From NCBI GenBank assembly GCA_027596075.1, contig JADGJC010000039.1:141099-205098 (forward strand): a stretch of 64,000 bases of DNA, written 5' to 3'. The position numbers and the translations under genes were made by a program. Below, piece by piece: positions 1 to 9,708 of this stretch (positions within the stretch are counted from its first letter, which is position 1; each line of letters starts with the position of its first letter). A model generated the notes under the pieces. That model searched no databases and was not told where the DNA came from. It saw nothing but the letters and a program-made list of their open reading frames with translations. The DNA is from Rhizophlyctis rosea (lineage: Eukaryota; Chytridiomycota; Chytridiomycetes; Rhizophlyctidales; Rhizophlyctidaceae).

Positions 1-145
1 CACGGAGGCCAAACGCACGGTCCGTAGTTTCGACAAGAATCTGGCCGCGCTCGTTGGCGATTACGCAACCAAATGGGTTGTCTCCTTCTTGTCGTGCTTT
101 GGCCGCCAATGCAATGGCACGCCTAATGAGATCTTCGTCCGTCAT
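1..145 (-). CDS. Nucleoside/cytidine deaminase-type protein, N-terminal fragment
   Basis: The minus strand starts with ATG at 145-143 and stays open for 48 codons to the window edge, so only the N-terminus is present. The peptide begins MTDEDLIRRAIALAAKARQ and continues with a GDNPFGCVI segment. That is the first helix and strand of the CMP/dCMP deaminase fold (guanine deaminase, tRNA adenosine deaminase and related nucleoside deaminases), in which PFG or PFGAV precedes the zinc-binding HAE motif. The zinc ligands lie outside the window, so the substrate cannot be named. The gene diverges from the TRF4-like gene across about 220 bp. Family assignment rests on this short segment only. Confidence 0.6.
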   Translation of the reverse strand, partial: MTDEDLIRRAIALAAKARQEGDNPFGCVIANERGQILVETTDRAFGLR

Positions 146-366
146 AGGTTGATCTCGTGCGTACAGACTGAAAATATTGAAGACAGTGTTGAAGAGGTGA
201 TGAGCAAACTGTCAAAGCAAATGAAACCAAGATCATGGGTCAGGGGGCACGGTTCACGCGTCATCCAAGCCACAAGGCGACTTTCACTCAATTTTGGCCT
301 TCCACACCCCCTCTTTCCAACCATCATCTCCACTTGCCAGAAATCTCGCGCCAACCAAATGGCGAG

Positions 367-1698
367 ATGCTGACGGCAGCTTCACCTTCATCAGCCTCCA
401 AACGGGAACAGAAGCTGAGTCTGCTCCACAATGAAATACTGGAATTCACAGCAGCCAACAGTTTGCATAGGAATGAGTCCAGTAAGTTCAACCTGTCTGT
501 GCACCCTGATCGTCCAACTTATTGACCACCAAACCATACAGAATTTCGACAGTGGATTGTGACACGTGTCCGCAAACTCGTCAAAGCAGAACTCGGCACG
601 AATGCCAAATTGTGCTGCTATGGAAGCTCCAACACCGGACTCTCCCTCGCCTGGAGCGACATCGACTTGGTGATCTACCATCCGGCTTCCAAAGGCGTTC
701 CTCTCGGCGACATACCTCCCGGGAGTGGAGAATCTCCTGACAAGATTGACGCCCAAGACCGACAAACCAGCATTCGGCTGCTGCGCCGACTCCGACACGC
801 ACTCCAACAGTCCAGTGTGCCAGAACCCAACAGCGTGTACGTCATTGACGGGGCTTTCGTGCCAGTGCTCAAATTCCGCGAAAAAATCACACAGACGCCG
901 GTGGATATCACGGTGAACAAACAAGGCGGAAAGTTCTCAAGCGATCAAGTCCGTCAATGGATGGAGGAATATCCGCCCCTTCGGCCCATGACGGTGGTGC
1001 TGAAACAGTACTTGTTTCAGCTGAAGATCAATGGATATTCAATGAATGAATGCTATCAGGGCGGACTTGGGTATGTAATCAGAATGCAGAGACCCTCACA
1101 ACCCCGCGCTGATCATCCTTTCCAGCGGATATCTACTGGTGAACATGTTGATATACTTCTTCAAGCAGCAGAAGGTGCTCAGTGACAACTATGGACAGTT
1201 GCTGGCTGATTTCTTCAAGTTCTATGGATCCTTTGACTACGAAAGGTTTGGGGTGTGTCCCCGCACTGGAATTGTGAGTAAGAGATGCAACGGCCATTCA
1301 TGAAGGCATCAACAATGATTGACAAGCGGCCACGCCTACTTCAGCCGATCAACAAGGCAGCGGATCATCGACCCTGGCGTCAGACCTACCCACCCGATGC
1401 GATGCAATTCATGTGCGAGGATGCGTGTGACAAGTTGCGCGACATCGCCAGGTCCAGCCGCCTCGCGCCGCAAATCTTCGAGGGTTGGAAGAAGATTCAC
1501 CACACGCTCCATACCATCTTGGTCACATCCAACCCGTGCGAGTCGATCCTGTCCGTTGTGGTGGAAGTGCCGCCGCAGTGGGAGGCGAAACGAAAGTTCG
1601 TTATCAATCTGTGGAACTGCATGCAAGAGTGCTGGGGTTTCGATGTCGTGCTCAAGCCAGTATCTGCTAAGACCGAAATTGAAGAGGATGCCGATTGA
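367..1698 (+). CDS. TRF4: Non-canonical poly(A) polymerase, TRF4/PAPD5 family
   Basis: Four exons in phase (367-481, 542-1070, 1126-1273, 1327-1698) give about 387 residues. The nucleotidyltransferase core is clear: a GSSNTGL helix-turn followed by SDIDLV, carrying two of the catalytic carboxylates, and a third acidic residue in the TPVDITVN strand. The central and PAP-associated region follows (PLRPMTVVLKQYL, then GGLGGYLLVNMLIYFF). TRF4-type enzymes add short oligo(A) tails to nuclear RNAs as part of TRAMP, marking them for the exosome. The protein is shorter than yeast Trf4, and the C-terminal part after residue ~265 matches the family poorly. The start at 367 is the first ATG in the open frame; an upstream exon cannot be excluded. 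Confidence 0.8.
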
Positions 1699-1846
1699 AA
1701 TAGCTCGTATTAGACTCGCATACGATTCACAAAGATCTATATTAGCCAGCGTGCAAAATGTATATACAACAAAAAAATTTGCAGAAATGAACATGTATAA
1801 ACAAAAGCTTCCCAATTCCGCCCTCCCAAAAAATATTTGTTTACAT

Positions 1847-3159
1847 CTATTTCCTCATCTCCGGCCCGCGGAAAAAGATTCCAGAAGTCGTGTTCCAGCC
1901 TCTGCTCATTCCTATTAGTTCTGTCACAAACACAACACAGAATAGCTGATAATCAAAGCTCTTACCATGCACGCGCTCTTTGTTCAACTTGGTTACCTCA
2001 AACAATCTCTCCGTACTTTGAGAGTTGTTGATTATCCGAGCAGCAACGAAAATAGCCGCGGCAGCAATCTCCAGTGGATTAAATTCAATGCAAACTGTGG
2101 ATCGTACGCTGTGCGTTTCGCATTCAGAATGTTGAGAGAACTGTCGCGCGCTGGCGTAATAGATATTTCGCATATCTTACCTATCCAAAGTCAAGCCAAA
2201 AGCTATCTGCGCCAACATTTTGTCATCGACTACATGAAAACAAGTAGTTTGATTAATAATGATCAGCAAAAGGCCATTTGATAGGCGTCAAAAGCCAACT
2301 CATACAGATGCCAAACACGGGAACTCATACCGCCATAATGACTCCCGTCCCCTCCACCATCATAGATCCACCCAGCGACGGCCCATTCACCCGCAACCCC
2401 AAATGACCGCAATACTTACTAGCGAGCGCCCTCATAATCCGCATCATAAAATGATCCGGATGATCAACCTCCAATTCAAAACACAGCGTCGTCAACACGA
2501 GCTCCTCGTTCTGTATGATGCGTTCCTTCCACCGCCGAAACACATGAGATGTGTGATCGAACTGTGCATTGTCGTTCTTCTGCGCCTTTTTGGCGCAACA
2601 GAGAGCGAACTTTTCGAGTTTTTGAATGTTTTCTTCTACTTTGGCTGCGGTGAAGAGGCAGGCGGCTGCTATTTCCTGTTTGAGGTGAGTTGAGCGTGAG
2701 TTTGCTGGTTAGTCGGGAAGGAATGGCACTGGCTCACGTAGACGTTGTACTCTTTGAACGAACGGCGTAGGTAGAATCGTTGGAAGTAAAGACAGCCCGT
2801 TGTCATGGCTGGAAGGGTCCTACAATATATCCCGCCTCTCAGTAAATATTTACGTTGCTTCCAAACACAACATGCAGGCAAACTTACAGTTTGCAAACCG
2901 AAGCCACATTCTGAATGAACTTCGCCCCCCTCATACGTTGCATACGCTCCTCTTCCATGCTCAAGCCGTCCAAGATGGACGGAGTCCGGGCGAGGTCCGC
3001 GTGGGTGCATACGAATTGGGTCTGGCAAACACGAGGTGTTGCAGGCGTAGCACCGGCACTGGTAGGCGGGAAGCCATTACTCGTGTGACCGCTATGCCGA
3101 CCGGTCGCATGACGAGAAGGCGACGGGGACCGTGGTCGTCTGCGGACGTTGGTGCTCAT
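1847..3159 (-). CDS. Transcription-type cyclin (cyclin K/T/L, Ctk2-like)
   Basis: Six exons join in phase (3159-2888, 2819-2738, 2675-2420, 2229-2181, 2108-1966, 1920-1847), about 291 residues. After an Arg/Ser-rich start comes TPSILDGLSMEEERMQRMRG, then the first cyclin fold (GCLYFQRFYLRRSFKEYN, EIAAACLFTAAKVEEN), then the second (LEVDHPDHFMMRI; PLEIAAAAIFVAARI). Cyclins of this type partner with Cdk9/Cdk12/Ctk1-like kinases that phosphorylate the RNA polymerase II C-terminal domain. The subtype is not resolved. The last exon is uncertain: a donor at 1987 with a different acceptor would give another tail beginning RLEHDFWNLFPRAGDEEID, equally plausible for the end of a cyclin box. Confidence 0.85.
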
Positions 3160-3493
3160 ATCGGCTTCTGGTTGATAGCTTTGATAAGCATGTCCGTTTC
3201 CGTGCGCGTTGTGGGTCAATTTGGGAAGCTGGTGAGAAAGTCAGGTGGAAATGCAAGTCGGAAGAGCCGCTGTTCTGGCAGGAAGTCCAATGCGATGCGG
3301 TGTCATCACAAGGTGGTGCCAACTGTGGCTGAGCAGATTTCATTTGTGGAGCAAACGCGCCAGGCGCCAGGGTCCATTTCGAGGATCAAATCAAAAAGTG
3401 TGAAAACTTCCCTTACCTGCCCGGTCCGGCTTCAATATCTTCATCCTTCGCTACCAACTATTGTCCAATTGCTACCTGGACTAGATATCAGGT
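3160..3493. other. Divergent intergenic region, cyclin / carbonic anhydrase
   Basis: This is 334 bp between two gene starts (about 530 bp if the internal carbonic anhydrase start is used). Open frames run through it on both strands but none matches anything recognised. No TATA element stands out. Confidence 0.5.
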
Positions 3494-4622
3494 ATGATAC
3501 TGCCGCGGGGCTTACCGGTGTGTGTGCATCACTCTCATGTGCACGGACGAACTTCTCATGTCAGTTTTCTAATTCAAACTTTCTCTGCCATTTTGCGGTC
3601 ATCGCTCCGTCTGTGTCACATCCCACAGTCATTTTCTCGACAAAGCTTGCACTCCTCGTTTGCTCGCAGCTACTCCAAACCCCCTCCAAAAATGAGTCTT
3701 GATAAGAAGAGCTATTATGGTGGTTCCCACGTCAATCTATCGCGCCCATTGAAGATTGAGGAACTCTTGGACAGGAACAAGGAATGTAAGTATCACTTTC
3801 ATTAGATGTGGTCCCTCGGTGCTGGTTTCAAATACATCGTTTTCACAGGGGCCGAAGAAATGGCGAACGAACATCCCGGCTTCTTCAAATCGTTGGTCAA
3901 GCAGCAAACTCCCGAACTATTGTGGATCGGCTGTTCCGACTCCCGTGTACCTGCCAATGAGGTTCGCACCTCAGCTACGCGTCATTCAAGCGTTATTGAT
4001 ATTGATTGAACTTGTTTTGCTTTTCCCAAACCACATCTAGCTCATGAAACTTCTTCCTGGTGAAGTCTTCGTCCACCGCAACATCGCCAACGTTGTGTAC
4101 GCGGCCGACCTCAACTGCCACAGTGTCATCCAATTTGCCGTGGATGTGCTTAAAGTCCGCCATATCATTGTGTATGTTTGTTTTCGCATATATCTTCTGA
4201 GGCCCATCATTCAATCATTGCTAAACCGCTTCGTTAGGGTTGGACACTACAACTGCGGTGGTGTTGCTGCGGCCCTCACCAACAACCAATACGGTCTCGT
4301 CGACCACTGGATCCGCACCATCAAGGATCTTTACATCCAGCACGAAGACCAACTGAAGAACCTTTCCGACCAGGAGAGGCTGGACAGGCTCGTCGAGCTC
4401 AACGTTGAAAAATCGGTCAACACAGTTGCTGGTTCAACTATCGTGCAGAACGCTTGGGCGAGGGGACAGGAGATCGCCATCCATGGCTGGTGCTACCGGT
4501 TGATTGATGGGCGAATCAATGACTTGAAGGTTGATATCAAAGGGTTGGAGGATTTGAAGTCCGTGCTCCGAGTTGCGGAGCCTGCTGGGACTTTGTCGAA
4601 GAAGCTGCAGCAGGACCACTAG
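3494..4622 (+). CDS. Beta-class carbonic anhydrase, probably mitochondrial form
   Basis: Exons 3494-3785, 3849-3961, 4041-4171 and 4238-4622 splice in phase to 306 residues. The enzyme interconverts CO2 and bicarbonate, feeding carboxylases. Zinc ligands of the beta class are visible: Cys and Asp of the [10 protein letters not shown] motif, and His and Cys of [21 protein letters not shown] is also diagnostic. Residues 1-66 are rich in Ser, Arg and hydrophobic residues and end in [12 protein letters not shown], which looks like a mitochondrial presequence. A second in-frame ATG at 3692 ([11 protein letters not shown]) would give a 240-residue cytosolic form of normal family length, so two products from one gene are possible. 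Confidence 0.92.
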
Positions 4623-4999
4623 TGGTCGAAAGCTGTGTGTTATGATAAATTATAACCTAGATTCACTGAAGCAAATACGCAGTACGATGTAAAGTTGGTG
4701 GTTGGCAGTGGTGACATCTGAAATGGACTTTCATTGGACTGGTACCATATGTGCTATCCAGGTATATGTCAGTCGGGAAAAATTGCCAAAGTCAGAAAAT
4801 TTTCGATGACAGGGACCAAGGCTTGCGACATCCAGCCGCTTTGTTTCTCAGAGGGTATCAACACATTCTTCTTATCCAAAACCTTCAATAATGAGCAAAA
4901 GATCTCTTACTCTCGGCCAAAAAGCAGGCAGCAATTTCATGACAGGAAATCTCAGACAGCCTTGTTCAGCTTGATCCTCCAAAAGTTGTCCCGCTGCAT
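4623..4999. other. Convergent intergenic region
   Basis: This 377 bp stretch between the 3' ends of the carbonic anhydrase and MPO1 genes shows no recognisable gene or repeat. It must hold both 3' untranslated regions. Confidence 0.5.
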
Positions 5000-6068
5000 T
5001 CATTTGACCTTACGACTATCGGCCTTCTTCGCTGTCTGCCATTTTGCAATCTCCTTTTCAATGCGTTGATGTAGCCGCTTCTGCAAATCTGGGCGGTAGC
5101 CCAACATGAAAAGGACTTCGACCCAGACAAAGAACGGAGCCAGAACGAAAGCTGGATACCGTGTGAGCAAAAATCGCATTTGTGTATGATTCACCTCACT
5201 TACCTTGAAAAACGTTGTCCAGCAAAGCTGGTGCCCGACCTTCGGCAAAACCATGTCCAGCTATGAGCCCGAAGTAACTTGTATCAGATGATGCAATCAT
5301 ATTGGTGGTCAAACAGAACTTACCGAATTGGGCAATCCAGCTGACAGCATGAACTATGCTAGCGAACACGTAAGGATTGTACTATCAAAAGATGATTAAT
5401 AAATCCCCTTTGAGCACTCGCATCCGCCTTCATTTTGTCAGCTTACCCCAAAAGGAGTGGTGCTGGCAAGAACATTGGCATAATGAACCATGATCATGGC
5501 AAAGACCATGTACAGGGACTATAAGCCAGAAGGTTGAGCAAGTGCCACCGCATCCGAACCTACTCCACTTAGTTACCCCAGCAAAAGGCTCAAGCATGAT
5601 GTAATATGAACCTGTGCCGTACTTGATCAATGATGACCAACGTATAGCAAACGTTATCACTTACTGAAGACAAAAGCCAATATGAATGCTCCATTGGCAG
5701 GCAGGACGCCTGAGAGTGACCATTCAAAGAATTCTGGGGTTGCTGTGAGCTGCAGAATGCACCGTCAAAAGTTGACAGGAAGTTTGGGAGTTCCCAAGTT
5801 TTGGAATGAACCTACATACCCATACTAATACAGTAAACAAGATGATAGGAACGAAGATAATATGGACGAGCTTGTTGCTGCATTTTACCATGAGCAATTG
5901 CACTGAGACACGTTGCATTACTATGATACTATCGTGACCTACATATTGTTGTTATGGTCTTCAACCGAATAGGTCAGTCATATGCGGTCCTGAAAATAGC
6001 AAGCTCGTAACTCATTCCTCACATGCGCCATAGAACGCCAACTCGTTTTCAAAGTCGAACTTCCCCAT
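5000..6068 (-). CDS. MPO1: Mpo1-like 2-hydroxy fatty acid dioxygenase (DUF962)
   Basis: Nine exons close in phase: 6068-6023, 5958-5943, 5877-5820, 5749-5665, 5611-5577, 5518-5447, 5381-5324, 5260-5204, 5151-5000; 192 residues, normal for the family. Mpo1 is an ER membrane Fe(II) dioxygenase that shortens 2-hydroxy fatty acids by one carbon during phytosphingosine breakdown. Family hallmarks are the N-terminal YHNNNINKLVHIIFVP, a run of hydrophobic segments, SWIAQFAGHGFAEGRAPALL with its conserved His, and the C-terminal LAPFFVWVEVLFMLGYRPDL. The conserved YHxN...H block is assembled across a 16-nt exon (5958-5943), which supports that exon being real. The gene is divergent from the sterol glucosyltransferase. 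Confidence 0.9.
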
Positions 6069-6415
6069 CCTCTGTTATCTCAATCCTTCGCGTGTTGAGA
6101 ATTACAATATCAGTTTCAAGATGAGGCTGAGAATGTGCCATGCTAAGGCAGGAAGTCTGCAAGTGCCATGTGATGGAGTTGAGAGGACTTCGAAGTCTGG
6201 TCTCTCTGGGCCAACGTGGCGCAGGACCCAACTCACGTTTGCTTACGGGACCCGATCTGGAACTTGTTCGCGTGTTTCTCTCCAAACCCCCATAGCCACG
6301 CAAAAATATCAATGTCAAAAGTCGAACAACAAATCTTATTAAGCGGGCTCGTCCAGCTTACGCTGGAGTGGGTAAAGTCAGTTTATGAAAGAGACAAGTA
6401 AACCTTTGCTCGGAA
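6069..6415. promoter_or_regulatory. Divergent promoter region, MPO1 / sterol glucosyltransferase
   Basis: This 347 bp stretch separates two genes of membrane-lipid metabolism transcribed in opposite directions. It must contain both promoters. I see no clear TATA box or repeated element. Confidence 0.45.
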
Positions 6416-9400
6416 ATGTCAGCTGTGGAACTCGTTTCCATAAACCTTCCCTCCCATGACTTGGCCGAAAGTTCTGCATCTCATTCACCTCATTCGGTCC
6501 AAGACATTGCCGCAACCGCCCACGTAGATGCAACCGACGGGCGAGTGTCTTTGAGCAATATCTCACTCCCCCCAGGATATGAGCAGGCAGTACAAGAATA
6601 TGACGACAGACCAGTGCCCTCAAGCTCCTACCATGACCTCTTTCAAACCGTCCCGCCGCAACTTGAGAATGGCGCAACTGTGGCACCAGCTCAGTACCCA
6701 CCATCCCATACGACAATAACACCCATATTAGACGTACCTAGATTAAACATCGTAATACAAATCGTAGGAAGTAGAGGGGATGTTCAGCCTTTTTTGGCCC
6801 TTGCCAAAGAGCTGCAAACCTACGGTCATAGGTAGGCGTTCACATCATTACACTATGAGGAGCCAGCACTCATGAGACGGGATCCACCATCATTCATCCT
6901 AGAGTTCGTATAGCTACACATGAAACCTTCCGGGATTGGGTACTTCGGAATCAAGTAGAATTCTATCCAATTGGCGGTGATCCAGCTGCCCTCATGGCCT
7001 TCATGGTCGAGAATAAAGGCCTGATTCCCAAATGGGAATCCGTGGCAAAGGGTGACATTGGCAAGAAGAGGAAGATGATTGCAGAGATTTGTGAAGGCTG
7101 TTGGAAGAGTTGCATTGATCCTGATCAACAGACTGGTGAGACTTCATCTTCAGATACCCGGTTCAGTCATACACGGCATGACTTTGTTGTCAGGTCAGCA
7201 TTTCCAGGCGCACGTAATCATGGCAAATCCTCCATCCTTTGGTCATATTCACTGTGCTGAGAAGCTTGCCATACCACTGCACATGTCATTTACAATGGTT
7301 CGTACTTCGCTCTTGGGCATTCCGGGGCCATCTGTGATGTGTAAATTCACCGTCCACTACAGCCATGGGTTCCAACCATCTCCTTCCCACATCCTCTCAC
7401 AAACATCGATCACAGCAAAGAGGTCCGCAAGCTCCTCAACAAACTCAGTTACACAGTTGTGGAGCGCTTGACTTGGATGGGAGTGGGAGATGTAGTGAAC
7501 GATTTCAGGCGGAAAGTGCTGAAGATGAGACCATACACCATCCAACAAGCTACGAAATCCGTGTTAGACCTGAAGGTGCCTTGGACATTCTGTTGGAGTC
7601 CTAGTTTGATTCCAAAACCCGTTGATTGGGGAAATCATATAGGTAAGTGGGCAGCTTCATATTTCATTCATATTTTTTCATGCCCTTATGCTAACACTAC
7701 CTTTTCGAAAGCTATATCCGGGTTTTACTTCTTAGACCAAGCCACCAATTACACTCCTCCAGACGATCTGCAACAATTTCTCTCATCTGGTGCTCCACCA
7801 ATATACATAGGCTTTGGGAGCATCACTGGACACGACCCTGTGAAATTCACTGCAACCATCTTGGAGGGGGTCAAAAGTGCTAACGTGAGGGCCATAGTGT
7901 CCAAAGGCTGGATGGGCATGGGAGCAGGCGCTGATGAGGATCCTTGGATCAAGAAGAATGTGTTCTTCATTGGAGGTATGCACATGTTGTGCTTTATCCT
8001 TTCCCCAGACTGTCGTGCTTCAACTCACATGCTGCTTTCCACCTAGACTGCCCACACGACTGGCTATTCAAGCATGTGGACGCAGTTTGCCACCATGGCG
8101 GTGCTGGGACTTTGAGTGCCGGGTTGAGATGTGGAAAGCCTACCATTGTTGTTCCGTTCTTTGGGGATCAATTCTTTTGGGGTGCCATGGTTTACAGGGT
8201 AAGAAATTGTGCTCAGATAATGCCACTTCAGGAACGATTGTACCTAGTTCCGGCGATCTCACAACACTCATGTATGCAACTCCCACCCCTGCAGATGAAA
8301 GCCGGCCCCCTCCCCCTCCCCGCAACAGAACTAACATCCCCCAAACTCGGTACCGCAATCACCACCGCCCTCTCCCCCGAAACCCGCCAAATAGCCCTCC
8401 AAATAGCCTCCCAAATGGCCGCCGAAAACGGTGTCCGCAACGGCGTCGCATCCTTCCACTCCTCCCTCCCCTGGTCCGCCCTAACCAGCGACATCAACAA
8501 AACCCACGCCGCATCACTCTCCATACCTAAACTGAAGATCCAAGTCTCCCGGAACGTGGCGCAGGTGCTGGCGTGTGCTGGTGTGTTGGCTGAAGAGGAT
8601 TTTAGGAAGTTGGCGACGAGGAAGTGGTATATTCCGAGTGATCATGATGGGGTGCCGGGGACCGCGGCGATTAGGACGTTGGGTGAGGCGCTTAGTTATT
8701 TGATTACCAAACCTGCGAAGAAAGCCCGAAAAGCTGGGGCGAAAGGGTTTGGCACCCTTGGTGCTTCTTGGTTCGCTTTTGTGGGCTTCATCATCGCTCT
8801 TCTGTATCTCTGTTGGTGGCCATACGAAGGTGTGTTGCATTTCTTTTTCAAAGTCTGTCGTGCCTGAATCAGGTTGAAGAATCGCACAAGAAATGGGAAT
8901 TTAATCAACGGACTCGCAACTCACAATGTGCCCCCTTTCTTTTTGGCCTCATACAGCCTGCTACTACACCTACAACGAACTAGCCGACGCAGTCGCTCGC
9001 CTCCCCTCCCTCTACGACCGCTACTCCCAACCCCCCCGCCTCCCAATAATAACTGGCCTCGCCACCGGCTTCATCGAAGGCTGCAAAGACATCTGGTGGG
9101 GCATCAGCGGTGTAGCCGACCTAATCCTCACTCCCCTAACCTACACCAAAAAACACAACGCATGGGTTGGCTGGACTCTCGGCTTCCTCATCGGCATCCT
9201 CCACTGTTTCCTCAAACCCTTTGGTGGCGTATTACGAGGCGTGGGATGTTGGTTCAAAGGATCAGTACGACAGGTATTGAAACGGAAACAGCCGAAGAAG
9301 ATTAAGGAAGGAGGGTTGGGTGTTACGGTTCCGAAGAAGAAGAAGAAGGGGTGGGCGTTTTGGAGGAAGCCGGGCAGGGAGATTTCAGCTGATTGGGTGG

Positions 9401-9510
9401 ATGTTGCTAGTCAAGTTAGTGGGTACGATAGAGCAGAATGTGAACGCATAGTGATGGAGGTAAACCAAGCGCTAGAAAGAAGACGGAACGAACATTGGTG
9501 GAGACGATAG
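6416..9510 (+). CDS. UDP-glucose:sterol glucosyltransferase (GT28/UGT80 type) with membrane tail
   Basis: Eight exons (6416-6831, 6903-7135, 7194-7297, 7363-7642, 7712-7975, 8047-8198, 8295-8829, 8957-9510) give 845 residues. The N-terminal GT28 region starts [20 protein letters not shown] and continues with [16 protein letters not shown] and [16 protein letters not shown]. The donor-binding end has [18 protein letters not shown] and [13 protein letters not shown], typical of sterol glucosyltransferases. There is no GRAM or PH domain before it, unlike Atg26. After the catalytic part comes a hydrophobic stretch ([17 protein letters not shown]) and a second conserved fungal C-terminal region, ending in a Lys-rich basic tail. 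It probably makes steryl glucosides on a membrane. Confidence 0.9.
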
Positions 9511-9708
9511 ATCTTAGACTCCTTCCAAACGCATTTGCATTCATCAGCAAAAAGCAAAAAAAAAACGCAAAAAAGGCAATGTATTTATACAATGCAAGCC
9601 TGTTCCCCCCTCATGTGCAATTATCATCGTCATCATCGTCGTCCGTTCGCCTTGTATCCAAAATATGTGTGATTATACGCTATTAAGTCTGTTGCAACTA
9701 AGTACGAA

